Assembly (NCBI RefSeq): GCF_003115775.1
Contig: NZ_QEES01000002.1
Coordinates: forward strand, 806,001 to 870,000
Source of the DNA: Cellulomonas sp. WB94
Lineage (GTDB): Bacteria; Actinomycetota; Actinomycetes; Actinomycetales; Cellulomonadaceae
Reading direction: 5' to 3'
Length of the DNA: 64,000 bases
Shown here: positions 8,581 to 18,168 of the stretch, piece by piece
How positions within the stretch are numbered: the stretch's first letter is position 1
Layout: the number at the start of each line of letters is the position of its first letter
The notes under the pieces: generated by a model
Told to the model about the DNA's origin: nothing
Seen by the model: the letters and a program-made list of their open reading frames with translations, nothing else
Databases searched by the model: none
Made by a program: the position numbers and the translations under genes

Positions 8581-9588
8581 TCAGGATGCGCGGTCGACCA
8601 GCGTGGCAGCGAACGACACCAGCGCGTCCTTCGCCGCGCCGTCAGGCAGCGGGTCCAGCTCGGCGACCGCCTCGTGCGCGAGCGCGGTCGCCTGCTGGCG
8701 GGTGCGCTCCACCACGTCGTGCCGCCTCAGGGCAGCCACGGCCTGCGCGAGCGCGGGGTCGCTCGACAGGTCGGAGTCGAGCAGCGTGACCAGGTCCCGG
8801 TCGGCGGCGGTCCCCGACGGCCCGGCCGCGAGCTCGCGGAGCAGCAGGACGGGCATCGTGGGGACATGCTCACGCAGGTCCGTGCCGGGCGTCTTGCCCG
8901 TCGTCGTGCCGTCGGAGGTCAGGTCGATGACGTCGTCGGCCAGCTGGAACGCGACGCCGATCTTCTCCCCGAAGCGCATGACCGTCGACACCACGTCCGG
9001 AGCGCAGCCGGCGAACATCGCACCCAGCCGGGCCGACGTGGCGATGAGCGACGCCGTCTTGTCCGCGAGCACCTGGCGGTAGTGCGCGATGGGGTCCTCA
9101 CCGGGGCGAGGCCCGATCGTCTCGTGGAGCTGACCGAGGCACAGGCGCTCGAACGTCGACGCCTGGATCCGCACGGCCTCCGGCCCGAGCCCGGCAACCG
9201 TCAGTGACGCCCGGGCGAACAGCAGGTCGCCCGTGAGGATCGCCACCTGGTTGCCCCACACCTCGTGCGCGGCCGGTGCACCGCGGCGCAGCGGCGCGGA
9301 GTCCATGACGTCGTCGTGGTACAGCGACGCGAGATGCGTCAGCTCGACCACGACGGCCGCGTCGATCGCCTCGCGACGCGATCCGTCGCCCAGCTCGGCC
9401 GCGAGGAGCGTGAGCAGGGGTCGCAGGCGCTTGCCACCCGCGTTGACGAGGTGCCGGGACGCGTCGTCCACGAGGGTGTCCGCCTGCGTCACGGCGTCGC
9501 GCAGACGCTCTTCGACCAGGGCGAGACGACCCGTCAGCAGGTCGGCCAGCACCGGGTCGGCCAGCGGGAGCGAGTCGGCGGAGGTCAC
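8581..9588 (-). CDS. long-chain polyprenyl diphosphate synthase (menaquinone side chain)
   Basis: A 335-residue trans-prenyl synthase. It carries GGKRLRPLL (about 51-59), the first Asp-rich motif as DDVMDSA, and the second as LADDVIDL, followed by TGKTPGTDL. Bulky residues before the first motif are few, as expected for enzymes making long chains (heptaprenyl to nonaprenyl). It makes the isoprenoid tail of menaquinone. Its GTG overlaps the TGA of nuoN by four bases (GTGA), so translation is directly coupled to complex I. The mycobacterial counterpart is grcC1, next to menJ. Chain length cannot be fixed from sequence. Confidence 0.9.
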   Translation of the reverse strand: MTSADSLPLADPVLADLLTGRLALVEERLRDAVTQADTLVDDASRHLVNAGGKRLRPLLTLLAAELGDGSRREAIDAAVVVELTHLASLYHDDVMDSAPLRRGAPAAHEVWGNQVAILTGDLLFARASLTVAGLGPEAVRIQASTFERLCLGQLHETIGPRPGEDPIAHYRQVLADKTASLIATSARLGAMFAGCAPDVVSTVMRFGEKIGVAFQLADDVIDLTSDGTTTGKTPGTDLREHVPTMPVLLLRELAAGPSGTAADRDLVTLLDSDLSSDPALAQAVAALRRHDVVERTRQQATALAHEAVAELDPLPDGAAKDALVSFAATLVDRAS

Positions 9589-11285
9589 GGGATGAACTTA
9601 GCTGCCTCGGTCACGAGATCGAGAACCGGCCCCGGGACGACGCCGAGCAGCACCGTCAGGACGGCACAGATCGCGATCGCGACGACCGCGAAGCCCTCGG
9701 ACGTGACGACGGTCGTCGTGGGCTGGCTGCTCGAGCCGGCCGCGACGGTGCCGTCGGTGTCCGCGTCGGCGGGGGGCGTGAAGAACATCAGGACGATGAT
9801 GCGCACGTAGAAGAACGCGGCGGCTGCCGACGCCAGCACACCGACGATCGCGAGCCCCGTCGCTCCACCGGCGACCGCCGCGGAGAACACCGCGAACTTC
9901 CCCGTGAAGCCGGCCGTCAGCGGGATGCCCGTGAACGACAGGAGGAACAGGGTGAAGGTCACCGCGAGCACGGGGTGGGTGCGGCCGAGACCGGCCCACT
10001 GGGACACCTGGGTCGCCTCTCCGAGGACCGACCCCTGCGCCGCGAGGTCCGTCGACTCCTCGACGTCGGACGCTGAGCCCGACGCACCGACACCCACGGC
10101 GACAGGCGCGCCGACCTGCACGGCGACGGCGCTGCGCTCACGGACGAGCGAGACGATGCCGAACGCACCGACCGTCGCCGCGCCGTACGCGAGCAGGTAG
10201 AACAGGACCGACGACACACCCTGCGTGTTCAGCGCGATGACGCCCGTGAGCACGAAGCCCGCGTGCGCGATCGAGGAGTACGCGAGCATGCGCTTGATGT
10301 CGGTCTGCAGCAGACCGGCGACCGTCCCGACGACGATCGTGAGGATCGCGACGGCCCACAGCGCCGGGGCGAGGTCCCACTTGAGGTCGGGCAGGACGAC
10401 GTAGACCATGCGCAGCAGGGCGCCGAACGCCGCGACCTTGGTGCACGCGGCCATGAAGCCCGTGATCGGGGTCGGTGCGCCCTGGTAGACGTCGGGCGTC
10501 CACGCGTGGAACGGGACGGCGCCGACCTTGAACAGCAGCCCGACCAGGACCATCAGCGCGCCCGCGAGCAGCAGACCGTCGAGACCGACGACCGCGTGCG
10601 TCGCCGCAGCGATGTCCGCGTAACGGATCGACCCGGCGAAGCCGTACAGCAACGCGATGCCGAACAGGAGGATCGCCGAGGCGAACGCGCCGAGGAGGAA
10701 GTACTTCATCGACGCCTCCTGGCTCAGCAGGCGGCGACGGCGCGCGAGCCCCGAGAGCAGGTAGAGCGGCAGCGAGAGCACCTCGAGCGCGACGAACAGC
10801 GTCAGCAGGTCGCCCGTCGCGGGGAAGATCAGCATCCCGCCCGTCGCGAAGAGCACGAGCGGGTAGACCTCGGTCTGGCTCAGGCCCTTGCGCCGCGCGA
10901 CCTCCTCGTAGTCCGACCCGGGGACCGCGGCGGCCTGGGGCGCGAACGCGTCCTCGCCCGTCTCTGTGCGGTCGGCCATCACGAGGATCGACAGCAGCGC
11001 GAGCAGCGCGATCGTGCCCTGGAGGACGAGCGTCGGGCCGTCGACGATGAGCGAGCCGCCGAGGACGACGGTCCCGCCGTTCGCCCGCACCCCGTTCCAC
11101 AGCGCGGCGACCGCGACGAGCGCACCCGCCGTCGCGAGGAGCGAGAGCGTGAGCTGCAGCGGTCGGCGCAGCCGCGCGGGCGCGAACGCCTCGACGAGCA
11201 CGCCGACGACGGCGGCCCCGAGCACCAGGAGCACCGGCGTGAGCTGCGCCCACGCGATGTCAGGCGCGGTGAAGGACCCGGTCAC
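9585..11285 (-). CDS. nuoN: NADH-quinone oxidoreductase subunit N
   Basis: A 566-residue antiporter-like membrane subunit of complex I with about 14 hydrophobic segments. The proton-channel residues are in the usual places: Glu in FVALEVLSLPLYLL, Lys in LLFKVGAVPFHAWTPDVYQG and Lys in LLQTDIKRMLAYSSIAHAG. Between two late membrane segments is an insertion of about 40 residues (SASDVEESTDLAAQG region), rich in Val/Ala/Gly/Ser and lacking in typical NuoN; it probably forms a surface loop. The GTG at 11285 overlaps the end of nuoM. It is the last nuo gene and is coupled to the polyprenyl synthase. Confidence 0.95.
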   Translation of the reverse strand: MTGSFTAPDIAWAQLTPVLLVLGAAVVGVLVEAFAPARLRRPLQLTLSLLATAGALVAVAALWNGVRANGGTVVLGGSLIVDGPTLVLQGTIALLALLSILVMADRTETGEDAFAPQAAAVPGSDYEEVARRKGLSQTEVYPLVLFATGGMLIFPATGDLLTLFVALEVLSLPLYLLSGLARRRRLLSQEASMKYFLLGAFASAILLFGIALLYGFAGSIRYADIAAATHAVVGLDGLLLAGALMVLVGLLFKVGAVPFHAWTPDVYQGAPTPITGFMAACTKVAAFGALLRMVYVVLPDLKWDLAPALWAVAILTIVVGTVAGLLQTDIKRMLAYSSIAHAGFVLTGVIALNTQGVSSVLFYLLAYGAATVGAFGIVSLVRERSAVAVQVGAPVAVGVGASGSASDVEESTDLAAQGSVLGEATQVSQWAGLGRTHPVLAVTFTLFLLSFTGIPLTAGFTGKFAVFSAAVAGGATGLAIVGVLASAAAAFFYVRIIVLMFFTPPADADTDGTVAAGSSSQPTTTVVTSEGFAVVAIAICAVLTVLLGVVPGPVLDLVTEAAKFIP

Positions 11286-12832
11286 TTGTTGCTCCCCTCG
11301 GTCGCCGCGGCGTTCTGGGCCGCGACGGCGGGCACGTCCTGCACACCGATGAGCTCGAGCGTGACCTTCGCGGGCTCGCGCACGAGATCGAGCGCGGGTG
11401 CCGGGTAGAAGCCGAGCACGAGCATGATCGCGACGAGGGGCGCGACGGCCCACTTCTCGCGGGTGGACAGGTCGGGCGTGGTCTCGAGCCCGGTGCGGAC
11501 CGGGCCGGTGAAGATCCGCTGGTAGGTCAGCAGGATGTACAGCGCCGCGAGGATCACCACGACGACCGCGGCGACCGCAGCCGGTCGGTGACGTGCGTAC
11601 GTCCCGATGAGGACGAGGTACTCGCTGACGAACGTCGACATCCCGGGGAGCGACAGCGCCGAGAGACCCACGGTCAGGAACAGGCCGGCGAGCACCGGCG
11701 TGACCTTCTGCAGCCCGCCGAAGTCAGCGATCTGCTGGGAGCCGCGGCGGCGCACGAGGTACCCCGCGAGCAGGAACAGCCCGCCCGTCGAGAGCCCGTG
11801 GTTGACCATGTAGAACGACGAGCCGGCGACGCTCACCGACGTGAAGGCGAAGATCCCCAGCACGATGACCCCGAAGTGCGACACCGACGTGTAGGCGATG
11901 AGGCGCATGAGGTCCTTCTGGCCGATCGCCAGCAGACCGCCGTACAGGATCGAGATGACGGCGAGCACGATCACGGCGGGCGCGGCCCAGCGCGAGGCCT
12001 CGGGGAACAGCGGGAGGCACAGCGTCAGCATCCCGAAGGTGCCGACCTTGTCGAGCACGCCGACCAGCAGCACCGACGTGCCCGCGGGCGCGTTCTCGGC
12101 GGCGTCGGGCAGCCACGTGTGCACCGGGAACATCGGGGCCTTGATCGCGAACGCGATGAAGAACGCCGCGAACAGCCACCGTCCCGTCGTCACCGGGATG
12201 TCCGCACCGACGAGGTTGTCGATGAGGAAGCCCTGCGGGCCGCCCGGTCCCTGCAGGTACAGCGCGATGACGCCGACCAGCATGATGAGCCCGCCCGCGA
12301 GCGAGAACAGCAGGAACTTCACGGCCGCGTAGCGCCGGTGCACCCCGCCGAAGACCCCGATCATGAAGTACACCGGGATGAGCATCGCCTCGAACAGCAC
12401 GTAGAACAGGAACACGTCGCGGGCGGCGAACACCGCCACCATGAAGACCTCGAGGAGCAGGACCAGCGCGACGTAGTGCCGCAGCCGGTCGAGGTCGCCG
12501 TCCTGCTCGCGCCAGGCGGCGAGGATGACGAGCGGCACCAGCACGACCGACAGCAGGACGAGCGCGAGCCCGACGCCATCGACGCCCACGGCGTAGCTGA
12601 CCCCGAACGACGAGATCCACGCGTGGGTCTCGCTGAGCTGGTGGGTGCCCGACGCGGACGTGTCGAACGCGAGCAGCGCACCGACGGCGAGCGCGAGCTC
12701 GACGATCGAGAACGCGAAGGCCACGTGCCGCACGATCCGTCGCTGCGACCTCGGCAGCGCCCACACCGTGGCCGCGCCCAGGAGCGGCAGCACGATCAGC
12801 GCTGTGAGCCAGGGGAATCCGGAGGATGTCAT
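11282..12832 (-). CDS. nuoM: NADH-quinone oxidoreductase subunit M
   Basis: A 516-residue membrane subunit of complex I, one of three antiporter-like proton pumps. The conserved FYVLFEAMLIPVYFMIG segment carries the key Glu of membrane segment 5, AFAIKAPMFPVHTWLPDAAE carries the segment-7 Lys, and QKDLMRLIAYTSVSHFGVIV the segment-8 Lys. The start at ATG 12832 gives the family's N-terminus with MTSSGFPWLTALIVLPL. It overlaps nuoN by four bases and lies 16 bases behind nuoL, consistent with one polycistronic message. Confidence 0.95.
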   Translation of the reverse strand: MTSSGFPWLTALIVLPLLGAATVWALPRSQRRIVRHVAFAFSIVELALAVGALLAFDTSASGTHQLSETHAWISSFGVSYAVGVDGVGLALVLLSVVLVPLVILAAWREQDGDLDRLRHYVALVLLLEVFMVAVFAARDVFLFYVLFEAMLIPVYFMIGVFGGVHRRYAAVKFLLFSLAGGLIMLVGVIALYLQGPGGPQGFLIDNLVGADIPVTTGRWLFAAFFIAFAIKAPMFPVHTWLPDAAENAPAGTSVLLVGVLDKVGTFGMLTLCLPLFPEASRWAAPAVIVLAVISILYGGLLAIGQKDLMRLIAYTSVSHFGVIVLGIFAFTSVSVAGSSFYMVNHGLSTGGLFLLAGYLVRRRGSQQIADFGGLQKVTPVLAGLFLTVGLSALSLPGMSTFVSEYLVLIGTYARHRPAAVAAVVVVILAALYILLTYQRIFTGPVRTGLETTPDLSTREKWAVAPLVAIMLVLGFYPAPALDLVREPAKVTLELIGVQDVPAVAAQNAAATEGSNK

Positions 12833-12848
12833 CGGTCGGTGCTCTCCC

Positions 12849-14825
12849 TCAGATCCGCGGTGCCAGGACGATGACGGCGAGGACGACAACGCCCACGAGC
12901 ATCGTTGCGGCGTAGGTGCGGGCATAGCCCGTCTGGAACTTGCGCACGACGCTGCCGAGGCCCACCGTCAGCTTCGCGAGCCCGGCGAACGCGCCGTCGA
13001 CGACCTGGGCGTCGCCGTAGACGAGCGACCGGGTCAGGTGCTGACCCGGCTCGACGAGCAGCGCGTCGTTGACCTCGTCCTGGTAGAGGTCCACGCGGGC
13101 GGCGCGCGTGAGCACCGAGGCCCGCGGCGGCGTGATCGGCACCAGAGCCGTCGCGTACTGGCGCCAGGCCAGCACGACGCCGGCGATGACCAGCACGAGC
13201 GTCAGGGTGACGAGCAGCCAGACCGGCAGCACCGGCGAGCCCTCGTGGTCGACATGACCCGTGACCGGCTCGAGCCAGCCGGTCAGGCCGCCGCCGAGCT
13301 GGAGGACGAAGCCGATCGCGACCGACCCGACGGCCAGCACGATCATCGGGACCGTCATGAGCTTGGGCGCCTCGTGCGGGTGCTGCTTGCTGCCGTCGAG
13401 CCGCGCGCTCCACCGCTTCTCGCCCTCGAACGTCATGAAGAACAGGCGCGACATGTAGAAGGCGGTCAGTCCGGCGCCGACGAGCGCGACGAGGCCGAAG
13501 ACCCACGCGCGCCACGGCGACCCGTCGACCGGCATGAACGCCGCCTCGATGATCTTGTCCTTGCTCCAGTACCCGGAGAACGGCGGGATGCCGAGGATCG
13601 CGAGCCAGCCGGCCATGAACGTGATCCACGTGATCTTCATGTACCGCGCGAGGCCGCCGAAGCGGCGCATGTCGACCTGGTCGTCCATGCCGTGCATGAC
13701 GGACCCCGCGCCGAGGAACATGCCGGCCTTGAAGAAGCCGTGCGTCACGAGGTGGAAGATCGCGAACGCGTACCCGATCGGGCCGAGGCCCGCGGCGAGC
13801 ATCATGTAGCCGATCTGCGACATCGTCGACGCGGCCAGCACCTTCTTGATGTCGTCCTTCGCGGCACCGACGACCGCACCGAACAGCAGCGTGATCGCGC
13901 CGACGATCGCCACGACGAGCCGGGCGTCCGGCGTCGCGTCGAAGATCGGGGCCGAGCGGACGATGAGGTAGACGCCCGCGGTGACCATGGTCGCCGCGTG
14001 GATCAGGGCCGACACCGGCGTCGGGCCGGCCATCGCGTCCCCGAGCCACGACTGCAGCGGGAACTGCGCCGACTTGCCGCACGCGGCGAGCAGCAGCATC
14101 AGGCCGAGCGCGGTGAGCGTGCCCTGGCTCGCCCCCGAGACCCCCGCGTGCACCGACGTGAAGTCGACGGCACCGAACGTCGCGAACATGATCATCATCG
14201 CGACGAGCAGCCCGATGTCACCGACGCGGTTCGCGATGAAGGCCTTCTTGGCCGCGACCGCGTTGGGCGTCTTGTGGTTCCAGAAGCCGATGAGCAGGTA
14301 CGACGCGAGGCCGACACCCTCCCACCCGACGAACAGCAGCAGGTAGCTGTCCGCGAGGACCAGCAGGAGCATCGCCGCGACGAACAGGTTGAGGTACGCG
14401 AAGAACCGGCGACGGTCGACGTCCTCCTCCATGTACGCCACGGAGTAGACGTGGATGAGCGTGCCGACGAACGTCACGAGCAGCACGAACGTGAGCGACA
14501 GCGGGTCGAGGCGCAGTCCCGCGTCGAGCGTGAACGCCGCCGCGGGGATCCACGAGAACAGGTGCAGGTCGACGACGCGCTCCGCGGCCGGCCGCCCGAG
14601 CAGGTCGATGAGCGCGACGAGGCCGACGACGAAGCTCAGGCCGGGCGCAAGCACGCCGAGCCAGTGGCCCCAGCGGTCCGAGCGTCGGCCCGCGAGCAGC
14701 AGCACGGCGGCTGAGAGGGCGGGAAGCGCGACGAGGAGCCAGCCCAGAGCGAGGACGCCTCCGGCCGGCGTCGCAGCGGCGATGGTGTCCTGGCCCACGA
14801 GGGCCAGGGTGGTCACGGTGCTCAC
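12849..14825 (-). CDS. nuoL: NADH-quinone oxidoreductase subunit L
   Basis: A 658-residue distal proton-pumping subunit of complex I with about 16 membrane segments and the long lateral helix region at the C-terminus. Diagnostic segments are [19 protein letters not shown] (Glu of segment 5), [31 protein letters not shown] read in two parts (segment 7 with Lys), and [20 protein letters not shown] (segment 8 Lys). [10 protein letters not shown] follows later. Length is normal. ATG 14825 is 11 bases downstream of the nuoK stop. Confidence 0.96.
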   Translation of the reverse strand: MSTVTTLALVGQDTIAAATPAGGVLALGWLLVALPALSAAVLLLAGRRSDRWGHWLGVLAPGLSFVVGLVALIDLLGRPAAERVVDLHLFSWIPAAAFTLDAGLRLDPLSLTFVLLVTFVGTLIHVYSVAYMEEDVDRRRFFAYLNLFVAAMLLLVLADSYLLLFVGWEGVGLASYLLIGFWNHKTPNAVAAKKAFIANRVGDIGLLVAMMIMFATFGAVDFTSVHAGVSGASQGTLTALGLMLLLAACGKSAQFPLQSWLGDAMAGPTPVSALIHAATMVTAGVYLIVRSAPIFDATPDARLVVAIVGAITLLFGAVVGAAKDDIKKVLAASTMSQIGYMMLAAGLGPIGYAFAIFHLVTHGFFKAGMFLGAGSVMHGMDDQVDMRRFGGLARYMKITWITFMAGWLAILGIPPFSGYWSKDKIIEAAFMPVDGSPWRAWVFGLVALVGAGLTAFYMSRLFFMTFEGEKRWSARLDGSKQHPHEAPKLMTVPMIVLAVGSVAIGFVLQLGGGLTGWLEPVTGHVDHEGSPVLPVWLLVTLTLVLVIAGVVLAWRQYATALVPITPPRASVLTRAARVDLYQDEVNDALLVEPGQHLTRSLVYGDAQVVDGAFAGLAKLTVGLGSVVRKFQTGYARTYAATMLVGVVVLAVIVLAPRI

Positions 14826-14836
14826 GGCGGCGGCCC

Positions 14837-15136
14837 TCAGCTCTTCAACAGGTTGACGTCGTCGACCGAGGCCGAGCGGCGGGTTCGGAAGATGGCCACG
14901 ATGATCGCCAGGCCGACGACGACCTCAGCGGCGGCGACGACCATCACGAAGAAGGCCAGCACCTGCCCGGTGAGGTTGCCGTGCAGGCGCGAGAACGTCA
15001 CGAGCAGCAGGTTCGTCGCGTTGAGCATGAGCTCGACGCCCATGAACACGATGATCGCGTTGCGGCGCAGCAGCACCGTCGTCGCGCCGATCGTGAACAG
15101 GATCGAGGCGAGCACGAGGTAGTTCGTCAGGCTCAC
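14837..15136 (-). CDS. nuoK: NADH-quinone oxidoreductase subunit K
   Basis: A 99-residue membrane subunit with three transmembrane helices, part of the proton path. The two buried Glu residues are in [16 protein letters not shown] (segment 2) and [19 protein letters not shown] (segment 3). The start [14 protein letters not shown] is canonical. Its ATG overlaps the 3' end of nuoJ by four bases. Confidence 0.96.
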   Translation of the reverse strand: MSLTNYLVLASILFTIGATTVLLRRNAIIVFMGVELMLNATNLLLVTFSRLHGNLTGQVLAFFVMVVAAAEVVVGLAIIVAIFRTRRSASVDDVNLLKS

Positions 15137-16089
15137 AGCCCCTCCTCCGTATCCGCGCCGGTATCGGTGCCGTGATCTGTGCCGGAACTCGCGCCGGGAT
15201 CGGTGCGCGTGACCGGCGGGAAGGCCGGCAGACCCGGCGGGACCGTCCCGGGCGGCGCGGCGACCTCGTGCGGCGTCTCGACGAGCGTCCCGACGGCGGT
15301 GTCGAGGACGCGCGCGCCCTGCTCCTGGCCGCGAACGCGCAGCACGCGCGAGACGGACTCCTCGATCGGGTTGCCCCGCGGGTCGAGCGCGGGCACGTCC
15401 ATAGCGTTGTGCCGCGCGTACACGCCGGGAGCGGGCAGCGGGGTGAGGCGCTCGCCCTTCGCGACGCGGGAGTCGGCCCGCTCCTTCTGCCCGATGCGCG
15501 GGACGAGACGCTGACGGTGCGTCAGGACGAGCGCGCCGAGCGCAGCGATCACGAGCAGCGCGCCGACGACCTCGAGCGCGAAGGGGTAGTCGCTGAACAC
15601 GATGCGGGCGATGCCCACCGGGTTCGAGTCCGCGTTGGGCTCCTGCAGGCCGGTGGCCTTCGGGTACGTCGCCCGCACGGCCACGCCGACGAGGACGACG
15701 CCGAGGCCCGCACCCGCGAGCAGCCCGATCCAGCGCTGGCCGCGGATCGTCTCGACGAGCGAGTCGGACGCGTCGACCCCGACGAGCATGAGGACGAAGA
15801 GGAACAGCATCATGATCGCGCCCGTGTACACCACGACCTGGACCACCCCGAGGAACGGGGCGTCCTGCGCGACGTAGAGGAACGCGAGCGAGATCATCAC
15901 GACGACGACCGACATCGCGGCGTGGACGGCCTTGCGGGCGAACAGCAGGCCCAGGGCCGCCAGGACCATCACCGGGCCGAGCACCCAGAACAGGACGGCC
16001 TCCGAGGTGGTCGTCACCCCCGCGGTCGTGAGCGACATCGGCAGGGTCCCGGTCAGCACCGCCGGAACGGCGGTCGCGAGGACGCTCAT
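15133..16089 (-). CDS. nuoJ: NADH-quinone oxidoreductase subunit J
   Basis: A 318-residue membrane subunit with five transmembrane helices, including the pi-bulge helix [18 protein letters not shown] that links quinone reduction to pumping. The core ends near residue 190. The remaining ~125 residues are a hydrophilic tail with a Pro/Gly/Thr-rich, acidic end (repeated GTD-type residues), which is longer than in E. coli but occurs in actinobacterial NuoJ. The start at ATG 16089 leaves a four-base overlap with nuoI; the longer upstream frame is the nuoI sequence read out of frame. Confidence 0.95.
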   Translation of the reverse strand: MSVLATAVPAVLTGTLPMSLTTAGVTTTSEAVLFWVLGPVMVLAALGLLFARKAVHAAMSVVVVMISLAFLYVAQDAPFLGVVQVVVYTGAIMMLFLFVLMLVGVDASDSLVETIRGQRWIGLLAGAGLGVVLVGVAVRATYPKATGLQEPNADSNPVGIARIVFSDYPFALEVVGALLVIAALGALVLTHRQRLVPRIGQKERADSRVAKGERLTPLPAPGVYARHNAMDVPALDPRGNPIEESVSRVLRVRGQEQGARVLDTAVGTLVETPHEVAAPPGTVPPGLPAFPPVTRTDPGASSGTDHGTDTGADTEEGL

Positions 16090-16805
16090 CGGGTCTCCCC
16101 CGCTGCGGTCGTCGATGCGGTGGTCGAGGCGGGGCTCGATGACGCGGGGAGCGTCGTGTCGTCCGGCCGGTGCTCGGCGACCCACGCCGCCTGCTCGGGC
16201 GTCGAGCCCGTGACCGCGCCGCGGTAGTAGTCGGTGTCCGTAGTCCCCGGCACCATCGGGTGCGGGGCCGCGATCATCCCGTCCCCCATCGGGGCGAGGA
16301 GATCCTGCTTCTCGAAGATGAGCCCGGCCCGGGTCGGGCCCGCGAGCTCGAACTCGTTGGTCATCGTCAGCGCGCGCGTCGGGCACGCCTCGATGCACAG
16401 CGCACAGAAGATGCAGCGCAGGTAGTTGATCTGGTAGACGCGGCCGTACCGCTCGCCGGGCGAGAACTGCTCGTCGGGCGTGTTGTCGGCGCCCTCGACG
16501 TAGATCGCGTCCGCGGGGCACACCCACGCGCACAGCTCGCAGCCGATGCACTTCTCGAGCCCGTCCGCGTACCGGTTGAGCTGGTGGCGACCGTGGTACC
16601 GCGGCTGCGTGGGAACACGCTCATACGGGTACTGCTCCGTGACGACGGGCCGGAACATGTTCGAGAACGTGACGCCGAAGCCGGCGATCGGCGCGACCAC
16701 CTCGGCGATGCCCTTGCGGGGCTCGATGAGCGACGTGTACGCGATCGGGGCGGCCACGTCTCCTGCCTTCGGGCGAGGCGTGACGTCCTTCGAGGACTCA
16801 GCCAC
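16086..16805 (-). CDS. nuoI: NADH-quinone oxidoreductase subunit I
   Basis: A 239-residue peripheral-arm subunit with two [4Fe-4S] clusters (N6a, N6b). Both ferredoxin motifs are intact: [12 protein letters not shown] and [12 protein letters not shown]. The N-terminal region anchors it near the quinone site ([19 protein letters not shown]), and the last 60 residues form an Ala/Ser/Thr-rich tail typical of actinobacteria. The GTG at 16805 lies within the 3' end of nuoH, giving an eight-base overlap. Confidence 0.95.
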   Translation of the reverse strand: MAESSKDVTPRPKAGDVAAPIAYTSLIEPRKGIAEVVAPIAGFGVTFSNMFRPVVTEQYPYERVPTQPRYHGRHQLNRYADGLEKCIGCELCAWVCPADAIYVEGADNTPDEQFSPGERYGRVYQINYLRCIFCALCIEACPTRALTMTNEFELAGPTRAGLIFEKQDLLAPMGDGMIAAPHPMVPGTTDTDYYRGAVTGSTPEQAAWVAEHRPDDTTLPASSSPASTTASTTAAGETR

Positions 16806-18168
16806 CGTGCACCTCCTGCGTGACCTGCGGGGTCTCGGTCTGGTCCGCCACCGAGGCGGCCCGGGCGGCCGCGCGCTGCGCGCGGGGGGACGGGGGAAGA
16901 ACCTGGCCGGGCATGGGCGGGACCGGGTAGCCGCCCGCGAACGGGTCGAACACCGTCGGTGGACCACCGGCGCCCGGGCCGGGCTGCGGCTTCTTCTCAG
17001 GGATGAGGAACGACACGAGGACGCCCACGAGCACCACGCCGGCGAGCCCGAACAGGATCGCGCGCAGGTCCAGGCCCGAGAACTGCCGGACACCCTGGAC
17101 GACGGAGACGCACACGACCCAGCCGAGCGAGGCCGGGATGAGCACCTTCCAGCCGAACGACATGAACTGGTCGTACCGGAAGCGCAGCAGCGTGCCGCGG
17201 ATCCACACGAACAGGAACATGAACAGCCACACCTTGCCGATGAACCACAGCGCGGGCCACCAGCCGAGGTTGAACATTCCGTCGTTGATCGCCGACAGCG
17301 GCCACGGTGCCCGCCAGCCACCGAAGAACAGCGTCGTGGCGACCGCCGAGACGTTCAGCATGTTGATGTACTCCGCGAGGAAGAACCACGCGAACTTCAT
17401 CGAGGAGTACTCGGTCATGTAGCCCGAGACGAGCTCGCCCTCGGCCTCGGGGAGGTCGAACGGCAGGCGGTTCGTCTCGCCGACCATCGAGATGATGTAG
17501 ATGACGAATGCCGGCAGCAGCGGTAGGAACCACCAGACGGTCGTCTGCGAGCCCACGATCTGCGAGGTCGACATCGACCCCGCGATGATGAACACGCTGA
17601 CGAGCGACAGGCCCATCGCGAGCTCGTACGAGATGACCTGCGCGGTCGAGCGGACCGCGCCCAGCAGCGGGTACGTCGAGCCCGAGGACCAGCCGCCGAG
17701 CACGATGCCGTACACCCCGACCGACGCGCACGCCAGGATGTAGAGGATCGCGACCGGGAAGTCGGTCAGCTGGAGCGGCGTGACGATCCCGAACATGCTC
17801 ACGGCCGGCCCGAACGGGATCACCGCGTACGTCAGGAGCGAGCAGAACACCGCGATCATCGGCGCGACGATGTAGACGAGCTTGTCAGCCGCCTTGACGG
17901 TGATGTCCTCCTTGAACAGGAGCTTCATCGCGTCGGCGAGCGACTGCAGCAGACCGAACGGGCCGTGCACGTTGGGCCCGGGACGCACCTGCATGCGCCC
18001 GACGACCTTGCGCTCGAACCAGATGGCGATGAGCACGCTCGTGAGCAGGAACACGATGATCGCGACGGACTTGAGCAGCCAGATCCAGCCGTTGTCGTGG
18101 CTGAAGTCGGCGATCACGGGGTACTGCGCCCCGGATGCCGCGGGGAGGACAGCAGCGAGCAGCGTCAT
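16798..18168 (-). CDS. nuoH: NADH-quinone oxidoreductase subunit H
   Basis: A 456-residue membrane subunit that forms much of the quinone chamber. Eight or nine hydrophobic segments are seen. Family signatures include [19 protein letters not shown] (about 50-68), [20 protein letters not shown] with the acidic loop at the quinone entrance, and [17 protein letters not shown]. The C-terminus carries a Pro-rich extension beyond the last helix ([17 protein letters not shown]). ATG 18168 overlaps the TGA of nuoG by four bases. Confidence 0.95.
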   Translation of the reverse strand: MTLLAAVLPAASGAQYPVIADFSHDNGWIWLLKSVAIIVFLLTSVLIAIWFERKVVGRMQVRPGPNVHGPFGLLQSLADAMKLLFKEDITVKAADKLVYIVAPMIAVFCSLLTYAVIPFGPAVSMFGIVTPLQLTDFPVAILYILACASVGVYGIVLGGWSSGSTYPLLGAVRSTAQVISYELAMGLSLVSVFIIAGSMSTSQIVGSQTTVWWFLPLLPAFVIYIISMVGETNRLPFDLPEAEGELVSGYMTEYSSMKFAWFFLAEYINMLNVSAVATTLFFGGWRAPWPLSAINDGMFNLGWWPALWFIGKVWLFMFLFVWIRGTLLRFRYDQFMSFGWKVLIPASLGWVVCVSVVQGVRQFSGLDLRAILFGLAGVVLVGVLVSFLIPEKKPQPGPGAGGPPTVFDPFAGGYPVPPMPGQVLPPSPRAQRAAARAASVADQTETPQVTQEVHGG